From positions 1 through 10,117 of the forward strand of contig JAGRJB010000013.1 in NCBI GenBank assembly GCA_020442965.1: a stretch of DNA of 10,117 bases. Direction: 5' to 3'. Below, piece by piece: positions 1 to 6,414 of this stretch; the first letter of the stretch is position 1; the number at the start of each line of letters is the position of its first letter. This DNA is from Pseudomonadales bacterium. Lineage in GTDB: Bacteria; Pseudomonadota; Gammaproteobacteria; Steroidobacterales; Steroidobacteraceae. The notes beneath the pieces are model-generated. The model was not told the origin of the DNA and ran no database searches. It was given only the letters and a program-made list of their open reading frames with translations. The position numbers and the translations under genes are program-made.

Positions 1-711
1 ATCAAGAACCCGCTGACCCCGATCCAGTTGTCGGCGGAGCGTATGCGTCGTCGCTATCTCGGCCACATGCAGGGCGAAGATGCGCAGGTGCTCGATCGTG
101 CCACGCACACGATCGTTCAGCAGGTCGAGGCGATGAAAGCCATGGTGAACGCGTTCAGCGACTACGCGCGCGCGCCGGATATGCGCGTTGCGTCGTTCAA
201 CCTCAATCAGCTCGTCGGTGAGGTGGCCGAGCTCTATCGGCCGCAGGATGGCTCCCGGGATAGCGGCGCGCAGATCGATCTCGACCTAGACCCATCGATC
301 GATACGATCGACGCGGATCGCGGGCGCGTGCGGCAGATTCTCAACAATCTGATTACGAACGCGCGCGAAGCGCTCGATGGTATCGCCGGCGGCCGTATCC
401 AGATTGCGACGCGGCGCGAACGCTCAGCGGAGATCGAATGCGCTACTCTCACAGTGTCGGATAACGGCCCGGGCTTCAAACCAGAGTTCCTGGGACGGAT
501 ATTCGATCCTTATGTCACGAGTAAGCCGCGCGGCACTGGACTTGGGTTGGCGATCGTCAAGAAAATCGTCGAAGAGCATGGTGGGCGGATTGAAGCCGAT
601 AATAGTTCCGACGGTGGTGCTCGGGTGCGCGTGATCTTGCCACTCGTGGATCGAGCGCGGACGCAAACGCTGCGGGAGCGTAGAGTCGAGCTTTGGAGGG
701 ACAGGGCATGA
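1..711 (+). CDS. ntrY: NtrY-type sensor histidine kinase, C-terminal part (5' end outside window)
   Basis: This is the 3' part of a membrane sensor kinase that phosphorylates the NtrX regulator encoded next. The window opens inside the H-box: the first residues read IKNPLTPIQLSAERMRRR, the sequence that follows the phospho-accepting His-Glu in NtrY proteins, so the catalytic His lies about two codons upstream of the window. The ATPase domain follows with an intact N-box (NNLITNA, residues 115-121 of the visible part), G1 box (DNGPGF, 154-159) and G2 box (GTGLGL, 178-183). About 30 Arg-rich residues trail the last box. The sensing and transmembrane part cannot be seen. The stop overlaps the ntrX start (ATGA at 708-711), indicating translational coupling. 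The family call is strong; assignment to NtrY rather than another NtrB-like kinase rests on the H-box sequence and the ntrX neighbour. Confidence 0.92.
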   Translation: MKNPLTPIQLSAERMRRRYLGHMQGEDAQVLDRATHTIVQQVEAMKAMVNAFSDYARAPDMRVASFNLNQLVGEVAELYRPQDGSRDSGAQIDLDLDPSIDTIDADRGRVRQILNNLITNAREALDGIAGGRIQIATRRERSAEIECATLTVSDNGPGFKPEFLGRIFDPYVTSKPRGTGLGLAIVKKIVEEHGGRIEADNSSDGGARVRVILPLVDRARTQTLRERRVELWRDRA

Positions 712-2069
712 CGGCAGCGCACATATTAGTGGTGGATGATGAAGCCGATATTCGCGGGCTCCTGAAAGAGATCCTGTCGGAAGAGGGGTATGCGGTCGAC
801 GTCGCTGCCGACGCACGCCAGGCACGTGCGTCGCGCGCGCGCCAGAACCCCGACCTCGTGCTGCTCGATATCTGGATGCCTGATACGGATGGTATTACGT
901 TGCTACGCGAGTGGTCTGCCAGCGGTGGCGACGGTGCGTGCCCGGTCGTCATGATGTCGGGGCATGGCACGGTCGATACCGCGGTCGAAGCTACGCGCCT
1001 GGGGGCGTTCGATTTCGTCGAGAAACCCCTGTCGCTGCAAAAGCTGCTGCGCACGGTCGAACGAGCGCTCGATGCCGGCAAGCGGTATCGGCACACCGGC
1101 AAGCTGTTAGCATCGTCGGCGAGCATTCCGATCGGTCGCAGCAAGCTGATGCAACAGCTACGCGCCGAGCTGACGCAGCTCGCGCAGAACGATTCGCCGA
1201 TACTGCTCATCGGCGAGGCTGGTACGGGACGCGAGGCGTTCGCGCGCTATCTGCACGAAGCCAGCCCGCGCGCTGCACAGCCATTCATCGCGTTGATCGC
1301 GAGCACGCTGCGTGACGACACGGCCGAGGCGCAGTTGTTTGGTACTGAGCGCAATGGTGAGGTCACACCCGGCCTGATCGAGCAGGCGGGCGACGGCACG
1401 CTGTTCATCAGCGATCTCGAAGACGTGCCAATCAGCGTGCAGCGCTTATTGGTGGGTGCGCTCGAGTCCGGCCACTACACGCGCATGGGTGGCAGCAGCC
1501 CACAAGCGATCCGAACGCGTTTCCTCTCGTCGGCACGGTCTGGCATCGAGGCGATCGGAGAGTCGTTCCGGCGCGATCTGCTCTCGCACCTGAACACGCT
1601 GATCGTGCGGATTCCGCCGCTCAGGGACTATGCGGAGGACGTGCCCGATCTGCTCAGACACTACGTGGATCGCCTGGTCGATGCCGATGGGCTGGCATTC
1701 CGGCGCTTCGGCATCGCGGCGCAGAACCGCTTGCGTAACTATCCTTGGCCGGACAACGTCCGCGAACTCAAGAATCTCGTGCAGCGCTTGTTAGTGCAGG
1801 GGGGCAACGAAGAAATCCGCCTGGATGAGATCGAGCGCGAGCTTGCTCTGCAGTCACCGCAGGACGAGCCGTTGGTCAAGCAGGATCTATTGGCATTGCC
1901 ACTGCGCGAGGCGCGTGAGCAGTTCGAACGTGCCTATCTGCAGCAGCAGCTGTTGTTGTGCAACGGCAAGGTGGGGCAGCTTGCCAAGCGTGTCGGCATG
2001 GAGCGCACGCACTTGTATCGCAAGCTGCGCTCGCTCGGCGTCGATTTTCGGAGTATTTCCGACGATTGA
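708..2069 (+). CDS. ntrX: NtrX-type response regulator with degenerate AAA+ domain
   Basis: A 453-residue response regulator, full length for NtrX, and the partner of the NtrY kinase upstream. The ATG at 708 is chosen because GGAGGG lies at 695-700 and the ATG overlaps the kinase stop. The receiver domain (about 4-121) is complete: D10/D11, phospho-acceptor D54, S84 and K106. The central AAA+ domain (about 142-370) keeps the fold, including LFG at 210-212 and the sensor-II-like WPDNVREL. It is altered where it should bind ATP and sigma-54: Walker A reads GEAGTGRE (169-176) with Arg for the Lys, Walker B ends FISD instead of FLDE, and the GAFTGA loop is replaced by a shorter stretch around GEVTPG (217-222). 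A Fis-type helix-turn-helix closes the protein (QLAKRVGMERTHLYRKL). Inference: it binds DNA after phosphorylation but is unlikely to activate sigma-54 RNA polymerase. Confidence 0.9.
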   Translation: MTAAHILVVDDEADIRGLLKEILSEEGYAVDVAADARQARASRARQNPDLVLLDIWMPDTDGITLLREWSASGGDGACPVVMMSGHGTVDTAVEATRLGAFDFVEKPLSLQKLLRTVERALDAGKRYRHTGKLLASSASIPIGRSKLMQQLRAELTQLAQNDSPILLIGEAGTGREAFARYLHEASPRAAQPFIALIASTLRDDTAEAQLFGTERNGEVTPGLIEQAGDGTLFISDLEDVPISVQRLLVGALESGHYTRMGGSSPQAIRTRFLSSARSGIEAIGESFRRDLLSHLNTLIVRIPPLRDYAEDVPDLLRHYVDRLVDADGLAFRRFGIAAQNRLRNYPWPDNVRELKNLVQRLLVQGGNEEIRLDEIERELALQSPQDEPLVKQDLLALPLREAREQFERAYLQQQLLLCNGKVGQLAKRVGMERTHLYRKLRSLGVDFRSISDD

Positions 2070-2074
2070 CTGCG

Positions 2075-2794
2075 CTAACTGATCTGCTTCGAGCCAATTT
2101 CGGACAGATCACTTTCCACGCCGTCCTTCGTCACCGAAGAAACCGCAAAATACCACAGGCCCGGCCCAAGTCCCGTGACTTGGTAGCTCGTCTTGAGCGG
2201 GCTCGTGATCATGGCCGTATTGGTGAGCTCCGCCTGGCCACGGCCAAAGTAGACCCGGTAGCCGGCCAGATTGGTCAGCCTGGAGCCGTTCGCGGTCGCC
2301 GTTGGTTGCGACCAACTCAGCTCGGCATGCCCGATGCCGCCCATGCTCTCATACTGTTGGCCGACACCGATCGCGAACGGCTTCAGGGTAGCGCTGCTGC
2401 GACCATCGGTTGCGGCCACGATAATGTTCGCATACAGCCCGGCGTCGGTCGCGCGCGGCGTGCCAGACAAGCGGCCAGTACTTGTGTCGAAAGACGCCCA
2501 GCGCGGCTTGTTGTTGATGGAAAATTCAACCTTGTGGCCGTCGGGGTCTGCGGCGACCGGCATGAAATCGTAGGCTTCATCGATCGGCGCGTAGCCGTGC
2601 GGCGTGCCGGCGACGATCGGCGCCTTGTTGGCAATGGCGGTCGAGCCGCTGTCCTGAGTGAATGAAATAGCGTCGCCGGTGGCCGCAATCTCGCCCTTGG
2701 TCTCGTCCCAGCCGCAGGCGGTCGTCAGCGCGAGCGGTGCGAGTAGCGCCGTCACGGCACGCAATAGTCGATGTTCCTGCCGCATACACCCCAT
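2075..2794 (-). CDS. Secreted/lipid-anchored Ig-like plus fibronectin type III protein, downstream of a c-di-GMP riboswitch
   Basis: A 239-residue exported protein. The N-terminus has a basic start, a hydrophobic stretch (LLRAVTALLAPLAL) and LTTAC with Cys27. This resembles a lipoprotein signal, although Thr at -3 is not the usual lipobox residue. Residues about 58-144 look like a putative-Ig (He_PIG-type) domain: D-P-D-G, then W-x-x-F-D-x-x-T-G-x-L-x-G-T-P, D-x-G-x-Y and A-x-D-G. Residues about 153-238 look like fibronectin III: L-S-W, GYRVYFG, TSYQVTGL and YFAVSSV. Such domains mediate binding at the cell surface or within matrix; the ligand is unknown. The start could instead be M4 (ATG at 2783-2785), which has GGGATGGGG just upstream. 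The leader carries a GEMM-I riboswitch, so expression probably follows c-di-GMP. The stop lies 5 bp from the convergent ntrX stop. Confidence 0.85.
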   Translation of the reverse strand: MGCMRQEHRLLRAVTALLAPLALTTACGWDETKGEIAATGDAISFTQDSGSTAIANKAPIVAGTPHGYAPIDEAYDFMPVAADPDGHKVEFSINNKPRWASFDTSTGRLSGTPRATDAGLYANIIVAATDGRSSATLKPFAIGVGQQYESMGGIGHAELSWSQPTATANGSRLTNLAGYRVYFGRGQAELTNTAMITSPLKTSYQVTGLGPGLWYFAVSSVTKDGVESDLSEIGSKQIS

Positions 2795-2887
2795 CCCGAT
2801 CGGTCAGGGCAGCGCGCTCGAAGTGAGCGAACGGCAACCGTGCGACTGCGCTAACAGCTAGCGCCTGGTCGACGAATCTCGGACTTC
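2795..2887 (-). promoter_or_regulatory. Leader between the riboswitch and the Ig/FN3 gene (possible expression platform)
   Basis: Roughly 90 nt separate the aptamer from the start codon. Read on the minus strand they hold a perfect 6-bp hairpin, GCGCTA/TAGCGC (2848-2864, 5-nt loop), and a 5-bp hairpin, CGCTC/GAGCG (2815-2829). The palindrome CCGATCGG lies directly before the start region. A third hairpin (CGGAC/GTCCG, 2880-2894) overlaps the 3' strand of the aptamer, so the two could be mutually exclusive. No hairpin is followed by a U-tract. Control of translation start or Rho-dependent termination is therefore more likely than intrinsic termination; that choice is inference. Confidence 0.45.
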
Positions 2888-2981
2888 TCGTCCGGCAGCC
2901 CCGCTATCGTGAACGCGCCGTTGCGCGCTGGTAGATCGGTGGCTTTGCGTCCCCGCCTTTCGACGGGTATGCCCTGGTTGG
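2888..2981 (-). ncRNA. Class-I cyclic-di-GMP riboswitch (GEMM-I aptamer)
   Basis: Read on the minus strand, the segment matches the conserved GEMM-I core in order and spacing. It has CAGGGCATACC (consensus CAGGGCAAACC), a stem CCCGTC/GGCGGG closed by a GAAA tetraloop, GGGACGCAAAGCC (identical to the consensus joining segment), then a second arm, then ATAGCGGGGCTGCCGG (consensus GUAGCGGGGUUACCG). The second arm pairs CCG/CGG, ATC/GAT and CGCGC/GCGCG around an AACG loop, separated by internal loops where the tetraloop receptor sits in known members. This RNA class binds cyclic di-GMP and controls the gene downstream, here the Ig/FN3 exported protein whose start lies about 95 nt further on. Exact ends are uncertain by several bases because the outer closing helix is not clear. 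Confidence 0.93.
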
Positions 2982-2986
2982 GTTCG

Positions 2987-3016
2987 AATGTATGTCGATC
3001 GTGAACGCCGGTGCAA
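2987..3016 (-). promoter_or_regulatory. Possible sigma-70 promoter for the riboswitch transcript
   Basis: On the minus strand TTGCAC (3011-3016) and TACATT (2987-2992) are separated by 18 bp. Each hexamer is only a partial match to consensus. The position is apt: a start about 7 nt past the -10 box falls near 2980, at the 5' edge of the riboswitch. It is proposed mainly because of that position. Confidence 0.35.
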
Positions 3017-3150
3017 GCGTGGTAGAGCACACATTCACGAAAGCGAGAACTGTGAACTGTTGCGTCGCGATCTCGAGACGGCCTTATGTGAACAGCCAGT
3101 TACTTGTGACCGCGCGGAGCGACATCTGGTGCTGCGGTTGCGTCGCGCAG
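3017..3150. other. Intergenic stretch without a recognised gene
   Basis: This is the middle of the interval (2795-3214) between the dehydrogenase stop and the Ig/FN3 start; the rest of the interval holds the riboswitch, its possible promoter, the leader and three hairpins. An ATG-initiated 74-codon frame at 2988-3212 (plus) crosses it, but it is Arg-rich, has no convincing ribosome site and resembles no family I know. The 11-mer GTTGCGTCGCG occurs twice, at 3059-3069 and 3137-3147. Nothing else was seen. Confidence 0.5.
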
Positions 3151-3214
3151 GCGTGCTCCATCGTGCACGCGTCGAACTGGCCGGTTCGATCGGCGTTCCG
3201 TCACTATTCTAGTG
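3151..3214 (-). other. Three consecutive hairpins after the dehydrogenase stop
   Basis: Immediately after the dehydrogenase stop, three perfect inverted repeats follow one another: CACTA/TAGTG with a 3-nt loop (3202-3214), TCGAAC/GTTCGA with a 6-nt loop (3172-3189) and GCGTGC/GCACGC with an 8-nt loop (3151-3170). None is followed by a T-run in either direction, so they are not typical intrinsic terminators. They may protect a 3' end or form a Rho-dependent end. Confidence 0.4.
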
Positions 3215-4015
3215 CTACCAGGGCACCGGTTTCCCGTCGAAGTTCCAGAACTTGCCGCTGTCGGCGAGTGACAGCTGGTCGATCAGCGGAACGATCTGGC
3301 CGACGGCACTGTCAACACTCGCCAGTTTCATCCCTGCACCTTTCATCATGTCCGTATCAACAGGGCCTGGATTCACGAGCAGGACCGTTACGCCGCGGTC
3401 TGCAACCATCTTGGCGTAGTTGAGCATCAGCATGTTGAGGGCCGACTTGCTGGATCGATAGAAGGGGATTCGCGCCGGGCCCCGGTCCATACCGAACGAT
3501 GCCTCACTCGTGCTGAGGTTGACGATCTTCTTCTGCTTGCCAGCCATGACATTCGGCAACAGGGCTTCTGCCACTCGTAGCGGACCGATGGTGTTCACCG
3601 CGAGTACCTGCGCAAACTCCGCCATGTCCAGCTTGCCGACCGATTGGTTGCGGACGTTGCCAGTGGTACCGGCGTTGTTGATCAGCAGGTCGATCGGTTG
3701 GCCATTCAGCGCTTGCGCCAGCGCGGCGGTCTCGCTGGCGCTCGACACGTCCAACTGCATGATCGAGACGTTCGGGTGCTCGTTTGCGAATTCGGCCAGC
3801 TCCGTCGCTTGCGCGGGGTCTCGACAGGTGGCAATCACGCGCCAGCCACGCTCGCCGTAGCTGCGCACGAATCCCAGGCCAATGCCGCGGTTGGCGCCGG
3901 TTATCAGGACTGTTGCTCGCTCCTGGTGCGTCGGTTCCGCAGCGTTCGCGGGCACCAAGCTCGCGAGCAGGCAGACCGACAATGACAAGAGAATTGTGCT
4001 GGCAAATCGCTGCAT
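3215..4015 (-). CDS. Short-chain dehydrogenase/reductase with an N-terminal export signal
   Basis: A 266-residue SDR-family oxidoreductase using NAD(P)H; the substrate is unknown. The ATG at 4013-4015 is chosen over an upstream in-frame start (4078) because GGAGGA lies 5 nt before it and it opens a textbook signal peptide: MQRF, a hydrophobic core to about residue 21, and a likely cut after ANA (about residue 25). The Rossmann fold follows with TGANRGIG (39-46), NNAG (113-116), N141, a Ser in NLSTS (166-170) and the catalytic Y186-x3-K190. The sequence is closest in feel to C-factor/carbonyl-reductase-like classical SDRs. An exported SDR is odd because NAD(P) is not normally available in the periplasm, and no twin-arginine motif is present. 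It lies 37 bp downstream of the aldo/keto reductase and is probably co-transcribed with it. Confidence 0.9.
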   Translation of the reverse strand: MQRFASTILLSLSVCLLASLVPANAAEPTHQERATVLITGANRGIGLGFVRSYGERGWRVIATCRDPAQATELAEFANEHPNVSIMQLDVSSASETAALAQALNGQPIDLLINNAGTTGNVRNQSVGKLDMAEFAQVLAVNTIGPLRVAEALLPNVMAGKQKKIVNLSTSEASFGMDRGPARIPFYRSSKSALNMLMLNYAKMVADRGVTVLLVNPGPVDTDMMKGAGMKLASVDSAVGQIVPLIDQLSLADSGKFWNFDGKPVPW

Positions 4016-4052
4016 GTTTTTCCTCCAGACAGATAGCGTGAAAAATGGCGCG

Positions 4053-5129
4053 TCAATCGTACAAATTTGGCAAGCCACCTTCGATCGTAGTGCCGCGATC
4101 GAGCAGCATGTTACGCAGCCGCTTGTTCTTGTATAATTTGTTAGGAAAGCCCGGTTCGATACGGCTGATTTCGTTGAGCTCGGTGAGCTGCGCAGGATCG
4201 AGTGTTAGTTGCAGTGCGTCGAGATTGTCGGTGAGTTGTTCGATCGTTCGCGCGCCAACGATCGGCAGCGGCCGTCCGGCTTGTGCTAACAACCAGGCGA
4301 GGGCCACCTGGCTCGGCGTAGCGCCGGCTTGTTTGGCGATCTTGCCAACGACATCAACGACCGCGAGATTGCGTTCGTTGATTGCACCAGCCATTTGCAA
4401 GCCTGCCTTGCGACCCGCGGCCTGATCCGCCGCTGCCGGCGCGCCCAGGTCCGCACGCCCGTATTTGCCACTCAACAGGCCACTGGCAAGCGGCGACCAG
4501 GGCATGATCGCGACATTCTGATCGCGGCACATCGGCACCAGCTCGCGCTCGGCCGTACGGTCGATGAGATGATATTCCGCTTGCATCGCGATGAATGATG
4601 TCCAGCCGCGGCAGGTCGCGAGGGTGTTTGCCTCCGTAATCTTCCAGGCGGGCGTGTCGGAAACCGCGACATAGAGCACCTTGCCGGCACACACCAGATC
4701 GTCGAGCGCCCGCATGACCTCGGCCACCGGCGTTCGGAACTCCCACATGTGTAACCAGTACAGATCGATGTAGTCGGTGCCGAGCCGTCGAAGGCTGGCG
4801 TCGACCGATTCGCGCATATTCTTGCGGTGGTTGCCGCCCGAATTGGGCTGGCCTTCGATCATGCCCATCGAATATTTGGTTCCCACAACGTAGCGGCTGC
4901 GGTCGCTGCGAATGAACTCGCCGACGATCTTCTCCGACTCGCCGTAGTTGTAGATATTCGCCGTATCGATGAAATTGCCGCCTTGCTTGGTATAAAGTTC
5001 CAGCATCCGCAAGCTATCCGCGCGTGACGCATTGCGGCCCACGCCGTCACCGAAGGTCATCGTGCCGAGCGCGATCGGCGCGACTCGCAGGCCGCTGTTG
5101 CCGAGCTGGCGATACTCGTTCAATTGCAT
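4053..5129 (-). CDS. Aldo/keto reductase
   Basis: A 358-residue cytoplasmic NAD(P)H-dependent aldo/keto reductase that reduces carbonyl groups to alcohols; the substrate cannot be told. The N-terminal LGNSGLRVAPIALGTMTFG is typical of the family. The catalytic tetrad is complete: D55 and Y60 (in DTANIY), K85 (in GTKY) and H127 (in YWLHMW). Later elements such as PWSPLASGLLSGKYG and PIVGARTIEQL form the cofactor-binding part of the barrel. The length and the GLLSGKY motif fit the YajO/IolS-like aldo/keto reductases. The start at 5129 has an AGG four bases upstream and a stronger AAGGA further away. It is the first gene of a likely two-gene operon with the SDR and is divergent from the methyltransferase. 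Confidence 0.93.
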   Translation of the reverse strand: MQLNEYRQLGNSGLRVAPIALGTMTFGDGVGRNASRADSLRMLELYTKQGGNFIDTANIYNYGESEKIVGEFIRSDRSRYVVGTKYSMGMIEGQPNSGGNHRKNMRESVDASLRRLGTDYIDLYWLHMWEFRTPVAEVMRALDDLVCAGKVLYVAVSDTPAWKITEANTLATCRGWTSFIAMQAEYHLIDRTAERELVPMCRDQNVAIMPWSPLASGLLSGKYGRADLGAPAAADQAAGRKAGLQMAGAINERNLAVVDVVGKIAKQAGATPSQVALAWLLAQAGRPLPIVGARTIEQLTDNLDALQLTLDPAQLTELNEISRIEPGFPNKLYKNKRLRNMLLDRGTTIEGGLPNLYD

Positions 5130-5285
5130 AGAACCTGGTTTCCTTCAGAGGGGCGCGAGCCACGTAGCGGACTGATTCTGTACGCTTAGTTTGAGCGCGT
5201 CCACAGCTTGCGGCACACTCATCGTTCATTCGATCGGCGCGCTGTCCGCTCGATTCTTTGAGCGAGATCCTAAGGAGACATCGCA
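5130..5285. promoter_or_regulatory. Divergent intergenic region between the reductase and methyltransferase operons
   Basis: These 156 bp must hold the promoters of both divergent units. No hexamer pair stands out on either strand. A 5-bp hairpin CGCTC/GAGCG with an 8-nt loop (5247-5264) lies just before the methyltransferase ribosome site AAGGAG (5272-5277). Confidence 0.4.
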
Positions 5286-6410
5286 ATGACCTCACGCCTG
5301 TACGAAATGTATCGCCCGACCCAGGAAGAGCACGCTCGTCAGGCGTTCGTGGGCGCGCTCAAGAGCTTTGTCAATGGTGAAATGGAGCGCGATCTGGTGC
5401 GACGCTACCACGAGGAGCTGATGCCGGCGCATCGCGAGCGTCACGGCAGCGAGCCGACCAATCGTTATGAAGCCATTCCCGTGATGGAGTCCGATCACGA
5501 CTATCAGCTATGGTGCTCCGCCGTGTATTCGTCGCAGGATCTCTTGTGGGAGACGACAGGGGAAACCGTTGATCGGGTGCTGCCGGCGATGGATGCGCGC
5601 GCTGCGGAACTCGAAGCAGATCCGCAGCGACTCGGGACGCTCACACTGGCCCCGACCTTGCAGCTCCCATCTCCGATCGATTCGGTCGAAATACACCGCC
5701 AGCCTGGCGGCTACTACTATCGGCAATCGCAGGCGGACCTGTCGGCCGCCGTCCTGTACATGGGCTCGGTAGAAATCTATCGCAACGCAAAGGGATTTGG
5801 ACAGGCGGCGCAGCCGTGCGATACAGGTGTCGGCCGAAATCTTGCGACACTGGTCAGCTCCAGGTACCCGGACTTGCAGCCGACGCGGGTGCTCGATTTG
5901 GGCTGTGGTGTGGGAGCCATGGCGATGGGTCTGAAACAGGCGCTCCCATCGGCCGAGGTTCATGGCCTCGATCTGTCGGCGCCGTTCGTTCGATTTGCAC
6001 ATCTCTGGGCCAACGATCTGGGGCTTGAACTGCATATGCGGCAGGCGGACGCTGCAGCCACCGGCTACGACAGTGGGCAGTTCGATCTGATCGTATCGCA
6101 GATTCTGTTCCACGAAACCTGGCACGATAAGCTGCCAGCGATAATGCGCGAGGCGTATCGCCTGCTGAAACCGGGCGGCGTATTCTTCAATGTGGACATT
6201 CCCTACCAACCCGATCGCATCGGCTTGCCGGAGCAGGTGCTGAATCACTGGCAGGTTGTGAATAACGGCGAGCCATTCTGGGTAGCTTTCGCCGAGACCG
6301 CGATCAGGCCGAGCCTGATCGCGGCCGGCTTCGACCCATTGCACGCGTTCGCCGAGTACCAGGCGGTTGGCGGCGGTCGCGAGTACTTCGTATTCGGTGG
6401 ACGGAAGTAG
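5286..6410 (+). CDS. Class I SAM-dependent methyltransferase
   Basis: A 374-residue protein. The C-terminal half is a class I methyltransferase: motif I VLDLGCGVG (202-210), then an acidic residue at the end of strand 2 (VHGLDLS), QADAAA, FDLIVSQILFHE, and LKPGGVFFNVD (post-motif region). The first 190 residues form a separate domain rich in Tyr, His and Glu that I do not recognise. It includes a GGYYYRQSQADLSAAVLYMG stretch and may bind the acceptor or form a dimer. The acceptor is unknown; the E-T-W/H-E context does not point to a named subfamily. The start is secure, with AAGGAG 8 bp upstream. The stop is 4 bp from the next start, indicating an operon with the small protein that follows. 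Confidence 0.9.
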   Translation: MTSRLYEMYRPTQEEHARQAFVGALKSFVNGEMERDLVRRYHEELMPAHRERHGSEPTNRYEAIPVMESDHDYQLWCSAVYSSQDLLWETTGETVDRVLPAMDARAAELEADPQRLGTLTLAPTLQLPSPIDSVEIHRQPGGYYYRQSQADLSAAVLYMGSVEIYRNAKGFGQAAQPCDTGVGRNLATLVSSRYPDLQPTRVLDLGCGVGAMAMGLKQALPSAEVHGLDLSAPFVRFAHLWANDLGLELHMRQADAAATGYDSGQFDLIVSQILFHETWHDKLPAIMREAYRLLKPGGVFFNVDIPYQPDRIGLPEQVLNHWQVVNNGEPFWVAFAETAIRPSLIAAGFDPLHAFAEYQAVGGGREYFVFGGRK

Positions 6411-6414
6411 CCTC

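Noticed and set aside
693..707. TTG start 15 bp upstream for ntrX
   Set aside because: The ATG at 708 has GGAGGG at a good distance and gives the usual NtrX N-terminus; the TTG would place the ribosome site inside the coding region.
557..1210. 217-codon minus-strand frame antisense to ntrX
   Set aside because: It is Ser/Arg/Ala-rich as expected for a shadow frame of a GC-rich gene, and the opposite strand clearly encodes the receiver domain.
1958..2665. 235-codon plus-strand frame across the ntrX end and the Ig/FN3 gene
   Set aside because: It is a shadow of the minus-strand Ig/FN3 gene, whose domain motifs and signal peptide are clear.
2988..3212. 74-codon plus-strand frame starting ATG, between the riboswitch and the SDR
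   Set aside because: It is Arg-rich, has no good ribosome site, overlaps the proposed riboswitch promoter and the hairpin cluster, and resembles no family. A real small gene is not excluded.
4016..4078. Upstream start for the SDR adding 21 residues
   Set aside because: It overlaps the end of the aldo/keto reductase, has no better ribosome site, and would bury the signal peptide; GGAGGA directly precedes the ATG at 4015.
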